A DNA stretch of 64,000 bases from Pedobacter psychroterrae (GTDB taxonomy: Bacteria > Bacteroidota > Bacteroidia > Sphingobacteriales > Sphingobacteriaceae): positions 744,001 through 808,000 of the forward strand of contig NZ_SJSL01000001.1 of NCBI RefSeq assembly GCF_004331695.1. The letters are read 5' to 3'. Made by a program: the position numbers and the translations under genes. The notes below the pieces were generated by a model. The model was not told where the DNA came from and ran no database searches. It worked only from the letters and a program-made list of their open reading frames with translations. The first letter of the stretch is position 1; every line of letters begins with the position of its first letter. This document shows, in pieces, positions 35,423-44,030 of the stretch.

Positions 35423-36247
35423 ATGATCAGAAAATATAAAATAATATATCTGGTGGCTATTCTGCCTGTATTATTCTTGGGTGCTTGTGAAAAAGATGGC
35501 ACCCATATATCGCCTACTCTAAAAGCGATCAATAAAAATTTTAACATCAGTGGGTTTGTATTGGGGGATACCATTGAACAGTATTTTGATAACGTTAAAA
35601 TACGTGAATATTACGGGCAGGTAAGGACCGTCAGGATGCAAAACCAGTTGGCCTTTGTAACGGATGAAGTCAACATGGAACTGAAAAGAAAAAGTACCGG
35701 GGAAACGATCTATCGCCAGAAATTTAAAATAGACGATAAAGAGAGCATTGTTCCGAATTTCTATTTTGACGGGCTCAAGTTCAACGACGGTTATTCTTAT
35801 CCAGATGCACAGGGAGATGATTATACGGCTAATTTTTATGTGGATAAAAAAGGGGGCACTAACCCCGTAGACATCAATATTGATGTACTTGAATACTATT
35901 ATGACAGTACCAAGCCAGATCCGCTAATAGTGGTAAACACGACTACGATTCCAATCGCCGAAAATGTTAAACCCGGCGAATGGACTCCCTATTTGCAGAT
36001 ACCAGTACCGATGGTCACCCCACAGCAAAGCGGTACAGAGCTATACCCCATCGTAGTGGTAAGGGACTCGAAAACCAAAGATTATTATGTAGATAAGGAT
36101 CGGGACCGGAGTGTTGTAAATATGCAGATTCCATTTTTGGGCGTTTCGCCGGGTAAGGTACAAAGCGTATATCTCAACCGGAAACCGGCAGACGGAAAAA
36201 ACTTCTATCTGGAGTTTTATGAGCTGGTACAACTTTTTCCAAGATAA
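35423..36247 (+). CDS. Surface lipoprotein paired with the TonB receptor
   Basis: The 274-residue protein starts with a lipoprotein signal (lipobox VLFLGAC, Cys about residue 22). The rest is rich in beta-strands and aromatic residues with no recognised motif. The repeated short acidic loops (DDKESIVPNFYFDG, DAQGDDYTANFYVDKKG) suggest a binding module. It begins 11 bases after the receptor stop, so the pair is cotranscribed and it probably helps capture the receptor's ligand at the cell surface. I cannot assign a family with confidence; a DUF-type receptor-associated lipoprotein is the best description. Confidence 0.75.
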   Translation: MIRKYKIIYLVAILPVLFLGACEKDGTHISPTLKAINKNFNISGFVLGDTIEQYFDNVKIREYYGQVRTVRMQNQLAFVTDEVNMELKRKSTGETIYRQKFKIDDKESIVPNFYFDGLKFNDGYSYPDAQGDDYTANFYVDKKGGTNPVDINIDVLEYYYDSTKPDPLIVVNTTTIPIAENVKPGEWTPYLQIPVPMVTPQQSGTELYPIVVVRDSKTKDYYVDKDRDRSVVNMQIPFLGVSPGKVQSVYLNRKPADGKNFYLEFYELVQLFPR

Positions 36248-36289
36248 TGAGGGATTACTTACAACATAATATCCCTCATAGAAAAACCT

Positions 36290-36330
36290 AAAAGGCAAAG
36301 GCCAGCAAAATTTGCTGGCCTTTGCCTTTT
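36290..36330 (+). terminator. Terminator after the FecI-FecR-receptor-lipoprotein operon
   Basis: The arms AAAAGGCAAAGGCCAGCAAA (36290-36309) and TTTGCTGGCCTTTGCCTTTT (36311-36330) are perfectly complementary over 20 bp around a single A and end in a T-rich run. It lies 43 bases past the lipoprotein stop. The long stem makes it one of the strongest terminators in the window. Confidence 0.9.
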
Positions 36331-36349
36331 TAAACTAAAAAATAATCAA

Positions 36350-36357
36350 TATCTTTG
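36350..36357 (+). promoter_or_regulatory. Bacteroidota -7 element before the 60-residue membrane protein
   Basis: TATCTTTG is an exact TAnnTTTG and ends 18 bases before the ATG at 36376. It sits 20 bases after the terminator stem; TTTG at 36321-36324 inside that stem is a weakly placed -33 candidate (25-base spacing). Confidence 0.55.
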
Positions 36358-36375
36358 GCCCCTTAACTTTCACAA

Positions 36376-36558
36376 ATGAGTACGCAAGATAACAACAATA
36401 GTTTTGACTGGGTTTATTACATTCTTGGCCTCGTAGCCGGGATGCTTTTTGTAGCAGCGATTACCCTTCACGTTGGATGGATACTACTTGGCGGAATCAT
36501 CGGCTTTATAGTTGGCGCTATCTTTTTAAACGGAATCGTTAAAGACCGCGAGTACTAA
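36376..36558 (+). CDS. Small two-helix membrane protein
   Basis: The 60-residue protein has a polar start (MSTQDNNNSFDW) and two hydrophobic helices (about 13-30 and 33-52, joined by a tight GW turn) ending in the charged tail KDREY. It has its own -7 element and ends 54 bases before the stop of a converging gene. I do not recognise a family. The composition and clear start and stop make it a real small gene rather than a shadow. Confidence 0.7.
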   Translation: MSTQDNNNSFDWVYYILGLVAGMLFVAAITLHVGWILLGGIIGFIVGAIFLNGIVKDREY

Positions 36559-36612
36559 TAACCGTCTGAAAGGCAATAATAAAATGGCGCAATCCTGATC
36601 AATGATTGGGAT

Positions 36613-36981
36613 TTAACTTCTGTGGAGCTTCCAATAACGATCAAATAAGATCAGCGCAATCACTGCGTCCGTAAATAAAAATGCTTTTAAGAAGCCCGAA
36701 GTCAATGTCATGCGCACCATGCCATCAAGATTTACATCTATCCTGGGCAGTGAATAACTGAAGTTTGCGTTCATGAATACATAGGCTAAGATTCCCGCTA
36801 TAGAGCAAAGGAAAACCGCAGCAATCCCATAAATTATTCTCGTGTCTACCCTGGTCTTCAAGGCCACAGGTTTAATTTCAAGCTTTACCTGATCCATTAC
36901 ATTGCGGCTAAAAGACATGGAAGGCTGCTCCATCTCCATTCCTTCCAGCAACTCGCTCAATTGTTCATCTGTGATCTTCAT
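36613..36981 (-). CDS. Small membrane protein, probable anti-sigma factor of the adjacent ECF gene
   Basis: The 122-residue protein has a cytoplasmic N-terminus (MKITDEQLSELLEGMEMEQP), a first membrane helix at about 47-68 (IIYGIAAVFLCSIAGILAYVF) and a second near the C-terminus (about 96-113). Its start overlaps the sigma-factor stop (36978-36981). A short membrane protein translated in tandem with an ECF factor is usually its inhibitor, but no family motif is evident, so the role rests on context. Confidence 0.65.
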   Translation of the reverse strand: MKITDEQLSELLEGMEMEQPSMSFSRNVMDQVKLEIKPVALKTRVDTRIIYGIAAVFLCSIAGILAYVFMNANFSYSLPRIDVNLDGMVRMTLTSGFLKAFLFTDAVIALILFDRYWKLHRS

Positions 36982-37559
36982 AATAATTCCTTTACTTCAT
37001 CCTTCAATATTAACTGCATCTTTTCTTTTAGTCTTGCCCGCGCCCTGTGCAGTTTTACTTTTACCGTGTTGGGCTCCGTCTTTAATACTTGCGAGATCTC
37101 TTCCAGACTTTGCTCTCCCTGGTAAAACATCGTAATGATCGCCGCATCATTAGGCAAAAGTAAGGCTATTGCCTGATTTAAATACACATAGGCCGATTTT
37201 CTTTCTATCTCATTGGCATCATAGGAGGATAGCTGGTTTTCCAGCTGTATTCCTGTCTCTTCATCATCAATGGACTGTGTATCCAGTTGCTTCTTGCGTA
37301 AAAAAGTCATAGCAGTAGTATAGGTGATCGTATACAGCCAAGTAGAAAATTTGGAGTGATGACTAAATGTGCCCAATGCCCTGTATGCTTTTACAAAACA
37401 ATCCTGCGCCACCTCCTCCGCATCTTCTCGCTTCTTCACAAAACGCAGGGCCAGCGTAAATACAAACCGCTCATGACGCTTTACCAGTTCAGCATAAACC
37501 TTGGTATTGCCCGCCAAAACTGCTGATATTAAGTCCTGATCTGTTAGCTTCTGCTGCAT
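36978..37559 (-). CDS. ECF-type RNA polymerase sigma-70 factor
   Basis: This 193-residue factor has region 2 (RFVFTLALRFVKKREDAEEV with the following QDCFVKAYRALGTF, about residues 29-65) and region 4 (LLPNDAAIITMFYQGEQSLEEISQVLKTEPNTVKVKLHRAR, about 135-175, cited by its ends LLPNDAAIIT and EPNTVKVKLHRAR). It is a general ECF factor of the SigE/RpoE-like kind, not FecI-like. A small membrane protein, probably its anti-sigma factor, overlaps it by 4 bp. Confidence 0.92.
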   Translation of the reverse strand: MQQKLTDQDLISAVLAGNTKVYAELVKRHERFVFTLALRFVKKREDAEEVAQDCFVKAYRALGTFSHHSKFSTWLYTITYTTAMTFLRKKQLDTQSIDDEETGIQLENQLSSYDANEIERKSAYVYLNQAIALLLPNDAAIITMFYQGEQSLEEISQVLKTEPNTVKVKLHRARARLKEKMQLILKDEVKELL

Positions 37560-37728
37560 ATATCTGCTATGACGTAGGTTTACCTGAGCAGGTTACAGCA
37601 ATTTACTCAATTATTTTATTTATAACAATTTATGATCTCCTGGTGTAACCTAATAAAATTTGATGTAGTCATAGCATACAGAACACGAAGTTCAAAGAAA
37701 TTAAGAATCACCAATTAAACTAAAAAAA

Positions 37729-38082
37729 ATGGAACCTGGAATTGTATTTATAATGTTGTTCTTATGTGCGACAGCAATGGTATTTGGCATCAGATACTTG
37801 TCAAACAAAGAACGAATGGCCATGATAGAAAGAGGAATTGACCCACGCATGGGCAAACCTGCACAGAGTGCACCCAAACCCTTCCTGAGCTTAAAATTTG
37901 GTTTGCTGATGGTAGGCCTGGGCTTGGGGCTAATAGCAGCACTGCTTACAGTAGTCAATACCAATATTGACAATAAAGAGTCTGTACCGCTCTACTTCGG
38001 CTCCATCTTTATCTTCGGAGGAATGGGCCTGATCGTTTCTTATGCCATTGAAAAGAAATGGCTGGATCAGCAGAAAAGCTAG
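37729..38082 (+). CDS. DUF6249-type small membrane protein
   Basis: The 117-residue protein has a hydrophobic N-terminal helix (IVFIMLFLCATAMVFGIRYL, about 4-23), a cytoplasmic charged stretch (NKERMAMIERGIDPRMGKP), and two more helices (about 55-76 and 85-105) ending in KKWLDQQKS. The order matches proteins labelled DUF6249 in this bacterial group, as far as I remember that family. In related genomes such genes often sit beside ECF sigma genes, as here: the sigma gene at 37559 diverges from it across 169 bases. Function unknown. Confidence 0.75.
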   Translation: MEPGIVFIMLFLCATAMVFGIRYLSNKERMAMIERGIDPRMGKPAQSAPKPFLSLKFGLLMVGLGLGLIAALLTVVNTNIDNKESVPLYFGSIFIFGGMGLIVSYAIEKKWLDQQKS

Positions 38083-38144
38083 ATACCGCAATTGTATACC
38101 CTTTTGTCAATAGCGCGTCAATAAATATTCGACGTGTTATTTTT

Positions 38145-38180
38145 CAGCAAAACTAATCAATCGATTGATTAGTTTTGCTG
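38145..38180. promoter_or_regulatory. Perfect 36-bp palindrome, probable TetR operator
   Basis: Positions 38145-38162 read CAGCAAAACTAATCAATC and 38163-38180 are its exact reverse complement, with no spacer. The flanking bases do not extend it. It ends 12 bases before the TetR-gene ATG at 38193 and covers the region where that gene's promoter -33 element would lie; TATAATTG at 38181-38188 is a near match to the -7 consensus. The core AATCAATCGATTGATT is a typical TetR-family operator symmetry. Autoregulation is the natural reading. Confidence 0.8.
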
Positions 38181-38192
38181 TATAATTGACAG

Positions 38193-38813
38193 ATGGAAAA
38201 AATAGATAAAAGGTCCCGCATACTGGAAGCAGCGACCAAATTGTTTGCCCAACTTGGATACGAGGGTGCATCTACAAGGCAGATAGCCAAAGAAGCGGGA
38301 GCTAATATGGCCATGATCAATTACTATTTCGGCTCTAAAGAAGGGGTCTTTATGGAGATCATGACCCAAAAGATCCAGTCATTCAAAGAGGAACTGGATA
38401 GCATCAATAAAGACAACCTTACCGGAATGGAAAAACTGCTGCGTGTGGCGGAAGGCTATGCGGTCAGAATCCTTTCCAACCATTCATTTCACAGGATGAT
38501 GCAGCGCGAACTCCTCTTATCGCAGCGCCCCGAAATGTTTATAAAAGTCAAAGACGCCAAGGCAGGGAATTTACTCATCTTTGAAAACATCATCTCCACC
38601 GGCATAGCCGATGGCAGTTTCAGGCGGGTAGATGTGCGGATGCTGATCGCAACGGTCATGAGCACCATCAGCAATGTGGCCCTTTCACCATCACAGATTA
38701 TCTCTGGCACCTCACTCGACATCAACAATAAGAAAGACAGGAAAGTCATCACCGAACAGTTGATCGCCTATCTGAAAGACCTGATCATAACTTTTTTAAC
38801 GCCCCAAAAATGA
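38193..38813 (+). CDS. TetR/AcrR family transcriptional regulator
   Basis: The 206-residue regulator has an N-terminal TetR DNA-binding domain (about 5-52), with the helix-turn-helix TRQIAKEAGANMAMINYYFG and the preceding RSRILEAATKLFAQLGYEGA. The rest is a helical ligand-binding domain. A perfect 36-bp palindrome lies in its promoter. Its stop overlaps the start of a TolC-like fragment (ATGA), so it was the first gene of an efflux operon whose transport genes are now deleted. In intact relatives such a regulator represses the pump until a toxic compound binds it. Confidence 0.92.
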   Translation: MEKIDKRSRILEAATKLFAQLGYEGASTRQIAKEAGANMAMINYYFGSKEGVFMEIMTQKIQSFKEELDSINKDNLTGMEKLLRVAEGYAVRILSNHSFHRMMQRELLLSQRPEMFIKVKDAKAGNLLIFENIISTGIADGSFRRVDVRMLIATVMSTISNVALSPSQIISGTSLDINNKKDRKVITEQLIAYLKDLIITFLTPQK

Positions 38814-39172
38814 TACCCAATACGATTAAAATAAGTCTTTTGAGCTCGCTGTTCCCCGCAATGCTAATGGCTCAAAATATTAAAAAGCTGAGCTTGTCCG
38901 AAGCAATTGAGCTGGGTTTAGGCAACAGTAAAAATTTAAAGCTTTCGCAGAGCAAAATTGACGAAGCCCTCTCCAGGCTGGCACAGGTAAAAGACAATGC
39001 CCTGCCCGGTGCTTCTGCGGGCTTTTTATACAACCACGCAGAAATCACAACCAACACCCTCAGCATTGGCGGCAGCGACCCGATACCGAACGGCTCAATG
39101 GCTTTACAAAAAACTTTATGGCCAAGGGATATCCTTACCTGGATGCAAAACACTTGGCTATCAAAGCCATAG
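38810..39172 (+). pseudogene. TolC-family outer-membrane efflux protein, N-terminal remnant
   Basis: The open frame has 120 codons. The first 90 or so read as a signal peptide (LLSSLFPAMLMAQ) and the beginning of a TolC-type protein (LSLSEAIELGLGNSKNLKLSQSKIDEA, cited as LSLSEAIELGLG and KLSQSKIDEA). Real family members have about 430-460 residues. After about position 39080 the sequence stops resembling TolC, and the tail WPRDILTWMQNTW is produced by out-of-frame reading of transporter DNA. The gene is therefore a broken fusion. Its start overlaps the TetR stop, as in intact TetR-TolC-HlyD-EmrB operons. Confidence 0.8.
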
Positions 39173-39277
39173 AAGGTACCGTACCGAAACAGTCCTTGCT
39201 GCTCACTTATAGCGATCCCGCTATTGTACCTGCAAAAGTTTAAGAAAAATGTAGCCGTACCTGCCGATATACATTAA
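39091..39277 (+). pseudogene. DHA2/EmrB-type drug transporter, C-terminal remnant with a second internal deletion
   Basis: In the frame of an ATG at 39118 the DNA encodes NGFTKNFMAKGYPYLDAKH and then IKAIEGTVPKQSLLLTYSD, which resembles the last loop and helix 14 start of DHA2 (EmrB/QacA) transporters. After TYSD this frame runs into PAIVPAKV and a stop (39241). Another frame continues with IPLLYLQKFKKNVAVPADIH and ends at 39277, which resembles the true C-terminus. The two frames share GCGAT at the join, suggesting a small frame-shifting deletion of the last membrane helix. The identification is from remembered family sequences. Confidence 0.6.
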
Positions 39278-39353
39278 AAACTGTTAAAATCTCTTTGTTA
39301 CTAAGTAAAGATTATTTGGTAACTTGAGCGCAAAAATATATTCCCCTTTAACA

Positions 39354-41942
39354 ATGATGCAGAAACAACGCGCAAAAGGCCAGAGAGAATCCGTATTTAA
39401 CAATGAAGTAGTTTCCAGATTCGAACTATACAACAGTCTTTTCCTTACCCTTCCCTTCTACAAGATAAAAGATACCGGCACTTTACTGCCACTATTTATT
39501 AAATACTGTGAAGATGGTGTAAATAACCACGAAACCCCTGCAAAGATCATTGATGTTTTCTTCAAAAAGTATACGCAGGCCACCGCCACAAAAGATGTGA
39601 TCGACCTACTGTTCCGTTTTATTCAATATATCGAAAGACAGGTAGTACTTTTTGATGCGGTAGAAGATGCCTCTTTTAGCAAGCTCAATGCCGATGACGA
39701 AGAGAATGCCCTCCTTTCTTATTTGAAAAAGGGGGTAGATAACAATCCGCTCAGCGACAAGATCGAAAAATTAATTGAAGAATTTTCATTGCGCCTGGTA
39801 CTGACCGCCCACCCTACCCAGTTCTATCCGGGCAGTGTATTGTCTATCATTACCGACCTGACCACAGCCATAAAGACCAATGAGATCTCAACCATACACC
39901 TGCTGCTGCAACAGCTTGGCAAAACGCCTTTCTTTAACAAGAAATCGCCTACCCCTGTTGATGAAGCGCTAAGCCTGGCATGGTATCTTGAAAACGTATT
40001 TTACTTTGCTGCTGCCAATATCCAGTCGGGCATAGACAAAACGCTGAATGATTTTAACATTGAACCAAAAAAGATCGTGGAACTTGGCTTCTGGCCCGGT
40101 GGCGACAGGGATGGAAACCCCAATGTCCATACTGACTCGACCATACAGGTATCCAAAATGCTGCGCCAGATCTTGTTCCGCTGCTACTACCGCGACTTCA
40201 GAAACCTGAAACGCCGCATTACTTTCAGAGGTGTGGAAGATTCTATTGCCATCGTACACGACATCCTATACCAGAATGCTTTTGATCCCAACATAGATCT
40301 TAATAATATTTCTGATCAGGTGATCGAACACCTGACAGATATAAAAAACACCCTGCTTCAAGACCATGACGGCCTGTTTGCCGACCTGGTATCCAGCCTG
40401 ATCCGCAAAGTAGAACTTTATGGTTGTCATTTTGCTTCACTTGATATCAGACAGGACAGCAGGGTACTAAGGGATGTACATACCTATTGCAGACAGAACA
40501 AACCGATTGTATCCCTCTTTCCAGAAAATTACAATGACCTCTCTGAAGTAGAAAAGATCAAAACAATTTCTTTTAAAAGCGCAAAGGTCCAGTATACAGA
40601 AAAGCCGGATTCCTTAACCGACGACACCCTGCAAACCATTGCAGAAATGCGCCAGATCCAGCAAAGCAATGGCGAACTGGCCTGCCATCGTTTCATCATC
40701 AGTAATTGCCAGCAGGCAAGCGATATCTTACAACTGATAGAGCTGTTCTTGTGGAACGGATGGGAAGAAACTGACCTCACGATAGATTTTGTTCCATTGT
40801 TTGAAACAGTCCATGACCTTGAGGGTGCTGCGGAGATTATGGAAACCCTATATTCACATCCTTTCTACAAAAAACACCTTCAGGAGAGAGGTAACAAACA
40901 GGACATCATGCTCGGTTTTTCTGACAGCACTAAAGACGGCGGATATCTGATGGCCAACTGGTCCATATTTAACGCTAAGGTGGCCCTAACAGAAACGTCC
41001 AATAAGCACAATATAAAACTTGCTTTCTTTGACGGCCGTGGTGGCCCGCCATCAAGGGGTGGAGGTAAAACACACCGTTTCTACGCCTCTATGGGTAAAG
41101 AGATCGCCAATAAAAACATACAGCTAACTGTACAGGGACAGACTATCAGCTCTCAGTACGGATCAATAGATAGTGCAGAATTCAATATAGAACAATTGAT
41201 CAATGCAGGTATTTCAGCAGGCATCAGGGAAAAACACAATATATTGCTTGATCCCGTACATAAAAACCTGCTTGATGAAATGGCAAAGGACAGTTTCGAT
41301 GTCTTTGTTTCACTCCGCAAGCATCCATTGTTCCTCAGCTATCTCGAAAAATTCTCTCCGCTTACCTTGCTTTCCAAAATTACGATCAGCAGCAGGCCGG
41401 TAAAAAGAAATTCAGGCGAATCATTAAAACTGGAAGATCTTAGGGCCATCAGCTTTGTAACTGCCTGGAGCCAGCTGAAGCAAAACATCCCCGGTTTTTA
41501 TGGGGTAGGCACCGCTTTAAAGAATCAGGATGAACTAGGCAATTGGGATAAAGTAGTGGAGACCTACAATGAATCAGGTTACTTCAAAACCATTGTAGAC
41601 AACTGTATGATGTCTATGAGTAAATCTGACTTTGCCATCACAGCTCATTTTATAAATGATAAAGAATATGGTGCGTTCTGGAAAGTGCTTTTTGATGAAT
41701 TTGAGCTTTCTAAAGCCATGTTGTTAAAGCTTTCAGGGCATCAGACATTAATGGAAAATTACCCTGCTGAAAAGCGCTCTATTGCTGTAAGAGAGAAAAT
41801 AGTACTGCCGTTGGTACTCATCCAGCATTATGCATTGGAGCAGCTACAGGGGAAAGTGTCAGAACAGGAACAACAGTCGTACGAAAAGTTGGCGATAAGA
41901 ACAGTATATGGTATTGTAAACGCAGGTAGGAACCTGGCCTAG
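39354..41942 (+). CDS. ppc: Phosphoenolpyruvate carboxylase (divergent Bacteroidota type)
   Basis: The 862-residue enzyme adds bicarbonate to PEP to make oxaloacetate. Family blocks are present in order but altered: VLTAHPTQFYPG (classical TAHPTE), FWPGGDRDGNPNV, MLGFSDSTKDGGYL (classical YSDSAKDAG) and FFDGRGGPPSRGGGKTH, where the classical block reads FHGRGG. Catalytic His in TAHPT is kept, while the His of FHGRGG is Asp here. The C-terminus (NAGRNLA) differs from the common QNTG ending. The frame opens at TTG 39324; ATG 39354 is preferred. It overlaps the converging thiL stop by 4 bp. Confidence 0.92.
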   Translation: MMQKQRAKGQRESVFNNEVVSRFELYNSLFLTLPFYKIKDTGTLLPLFIKYCEDGVNNHETPAKIIDVFFKKYTQATATKDVIDLLFRFIQYIERQVVLFDAVEDASFSKLNADDEENALLSYLKKGVDNNPLSDKIEKLIEEFSLRLVLTAHPTQFYPGSVLSIITDLTTAIKTNEISTIHLLLQQLGKTPFFNKKSPTPVDEALSLAWYLENVFYFAAANIQSGIDKTLNDFNIEPKKIVELGFWPGGDRDGNPNVHTDSTIQVSKMLRQILFRCYYRDFRNLKRRITFRGVEDSIAIVHDILYQNAFDPNIDLNNISDQVIEHLTDIKNTLLQDHDGLFADLVSSLIRKVELYGCHFASLDIRQDSRVLRDVHTYCRQNKPIVSLFPENYNDLSEVEKIKTISFKSAKVQYTEKPDSLTDDTLQTIAEMRQIQQSNGELACHRFIISNCQQASDILQLIELFLWNGWEETDLTIDFVPLFETVHDLEGAAEIMETLYSHPFYKKHLQERGNKQDIMLGFSDSTKDGGYLMANWSIFNAKVALTETSNKHNIKLAFFDGRGGPPSRGGGKTHRFYASMGKEIANKNIQLTVQGQTISSQYGSIDSAEFNIEQLINAGISAGIREKHNILLDPVHKNLLDEMAKDSFDVFVSLRKHPLFLSYLEKFSPLTLLSKITISSRPVKRNSGESLKLEDLRAISFVTAWSQLKQNIPGFYGVGTALKNQDELGNWDKVVETYNESGYFKTIVDNCMMSMSKSDFAITAHFINDKEYGAFWKVLFDEFELSKAMLLKLSGHQTLMENYPAEKRSIAVREKIVLPLVLIQHYALEQLQGKVSEQEQQSYEKLAIRTVYGIVNAGRNLA

Positions 41943-42979
41943 CCTTTAAATGCACTCCAGCCCTGGGCTTTTAATTCATGTACCATATTGGATTTGGATA
42001 TCATTTTACAGCCAGAATTTTTTTCAGTAATGTGGCCAATAATGCTAATATCTACATCGTTCTTTAGCTTTGGATAATCTTCCTGTTTGATGGTGAAAAG
42101 CAGTTCATAATCCTCTCCTCCGCTCAGTGCACATACAGTAGGATCCAATCCAAGTTCCCTTGCTGTTTCATAAGTAACGGGATCAATGGGTATTTTTTCT
42201 TCATACAAGTTACAACCTTTACCAGATTGCTCACAGATATGAAGTATTTCTGAGGCAAGCCCATCAGAAACATCAATCATGGAAGTGGGTATTATTTCCA
42301 TCTGAGCAAGGAGATCTACAATATCCCTTCTGCCTTCTGGCTTCAACTGACGTTCAATGATGTAATCTTTACCTTCCAGATCAGGCTGAATATTAGGGTT
42401 TTCAAGAAAAATAAGCTTTTCTCTTTCCAATATCTGAAGTCCGAGATACGCACCGCCAAGGTCACCTGATACGCAAAGCAGGTCGCCTTCTCGCGCCCCG
42501 TTTCTATATACTACATCCTTTTTATCTACATAACCAATACTCGTTACACTGATCACCAGACCTTGTTTACTTGAAGAAGTATCACCACCGATCAGGTCTA
42601 TGTTAAATTTATTGCAGGCAAGCTCAATTCCTTTATAGATTTCTTCTACAGCCTCAAGCGAAAATTTGCTCGATAAGCCAATAGAAACGGTTATCTGAGT
42701 TGCCACACCATTCATAGCATAAATATCGCTTAGATTGACTTGTACAGCCTTGTATCCCAAATGTACCAGTGGCACATAGGCCAGATCAAAATGAATGCCT
42801 TCCAGCAGCAGATCTGTAGAAACAAGAATCTCTTTACCATCAAAATTAAGTACCGCGGCATCATCTCCAATACCCTTAATACTGCTTTCATGCCTAATTT
42901 TAAAGTTTTCAGTTAAGTGCTTGATTAATCCAAACTCTCCTAATTCCGCTATATCTGTACGCTCACTATTTTCAAACAT
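41939..42979 (-). CDS. thiL: Thiamine-monophosphate kinase
   Basis: The 346-residue ATP-dependent kinase phosphorylates thiamine monophosphate to the diphosphate cofactor. It has the family's N-terminal Asp-rich site KGIGDDAAVLNFDG, the STDLLLEGIHFD motif (residues about 55-66), DLIGGDTSSSK (about 130-140) and DVSDGLASEI (near 240). It ends with CALSGGEDYELLFTIK. It belongs to the PurM/ThiL fold. The gene converges with ppc and shares its last bases. It lies 58 bases downstream of nadA in the same direction. Confidence 0.95.
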   Translation of the reverse strand: MFENSERTDIAELGEFGLIKHLTENFKIRHESSIKGIGDDAAVLNFDGKEILVSTDLLLEGIHFDLAYVPLVHLGYKAVQVNLSDIYAMNGVATQITVSIGLSSKFSLEAVEEIYKGIELACNKFNIDLIGGDTSSSKQGLVISVTSIGYVDKKDVVYRNGAREGDLLCVSGDLGGAYLGLQILEREKLIFLENPNIQPDLEGKDYIIERQLKPEGRRDIVDLLAQMEIIPTSMIDVSDGLASEILHICEQSGKGCNLYEEKIPIDPVTYETARELGLDPTVCALSGGEDYELLFTIKQEDYPKLKNDVDISIIGHITEKNSGCKMISKSNMVHELKAQGWSAFKG

Positions 42980-43037
42980 ATATTTTATTTTTTTAAGCTA
43001 TTAAGCTATTACGGACGTCATCCTTAATTATTGCAAG

Positions 43038-44030
43038 TTAAAGTCCAAGGCTCGCTGATATCTCCAGCATTCTTTCAATTGGTTTACGTGCTTCCACTAT
43101 AATATTTTCAGGTACGGTAACTTCTGGGTATCCGTTCTTTAAACACAAATAAAGCTTTTCAAGCGTATTTCTTTTCATATACGGGCAGTCATTACAGGCA
43201 CAGTTATTATTTGGAGGTGCCGGTATGAATGTTTTACCGGGATTGGCTTTTTCCATCTGATGGATGATGCCACTTTCCGTAGCTACAATGAACTCCTCAG
43301 TATCACTGTTCATGGTATATTTCAGCAATCCGGTAGTTGATCCTATATAATCTGCCATTTGCAGCACTGCTTCTTCACACTCTGGATGTGCAATAAATTT
43401 AGCATTTGGATGCCGTTCTTTAAGCTTTGTTATTTTTTCTCTTGAAAATATTTCATGTACCATGCAGGCACCGTTCCATAATACCAGGTCTCTTCCTGTC
43501 TTTTTAGCAACCCAGGCACCAAGATTTTTATCCGGTCCGAAGATAATTTTTTGATCTTTAGGCAGACTTTCTACAATCTGAACAGCATTGGTAGAAGTAC
43601 AGACAATATCACTCAGTGCTTTAAGTTCCGCAGTACAGTTTACATAGGTAATGACCACATGATCAGGATATTTCTCTTTAAATTTTCTGAATAAATGGGG
43701 TGGGCAGCTATCAGCCAACGAACATCCCGCTTTTAAATCAGGCAACAAAACCTTCTTGCCAGGAGAGAGTATCTTTGCTGTTTCTGCCATAAAATGCACA
43801 CCTGCAAATACGATTACATCGGCTTCAGTTTTTGCAGCTTCCTGTGAAAGACCAAGGCTATCTCCAATATAATCTGCAATATCCTGAATATCAGGTTCCT
43901 GGTAATAATGTGCCAGTATAATTGCATTTTTCTCTTTCTTTAATTTTTCAATCTCATCAAACAGGTCCAGCGTGGGATCTATGTGCTCATCTACAAAACC
44001 TTTTTTTGTTAATTCTTCTAGGGTATCCAT
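43038..44030 (-). CDS. nadA: Quinolinate synthase A
   Basis: The 330-residue enzyme condenses iminoaspartate with dihydroxyacetone phosphate to quinolinate in NAD synthesis. It shows the family blocks [19 protein letters not shown] and [18 protein letters not shown]. The candidate [4Fe-4S] cysteines are in [21 protein letters not shown] and [11 protein letters not shown]. The in-frame TTG at 44081 would add 17 residues, but ATG 44030 gives the normal start. Divergent nadB lies 435 bases away, so the pair can be co-regulated from the shared region. Confidence 0.96.
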   Translation of the reverse strand: MDTLEELTKKGFVDEHIDPTLDLFDEIEKLKKEKNAIILAHYYQEPDIQDIADYIGDSLGLSQEAAKTEADVIVFAGVHFMAETAKILSPGKKVLLPDLKAGCSLADSCPPHLFRKFKEKYPDHVVITYVNCTAELKALSDIVCTSTNAVQIVESLPKDQKIIFGPDKNLGAWVAKKTGRDLVLWNGACMVHEIFSREKITKLKERHPNAKFIAHPECEEAVLQMADYIGSTTGLLKYTMNSDTEEFIVATESGIIHQMEKANPGKTFIPAPPNNNCACNDCPYMKRNTLEKLYLCLKNGYPEVTVPENIIVEARKPIERMLEISASLGL

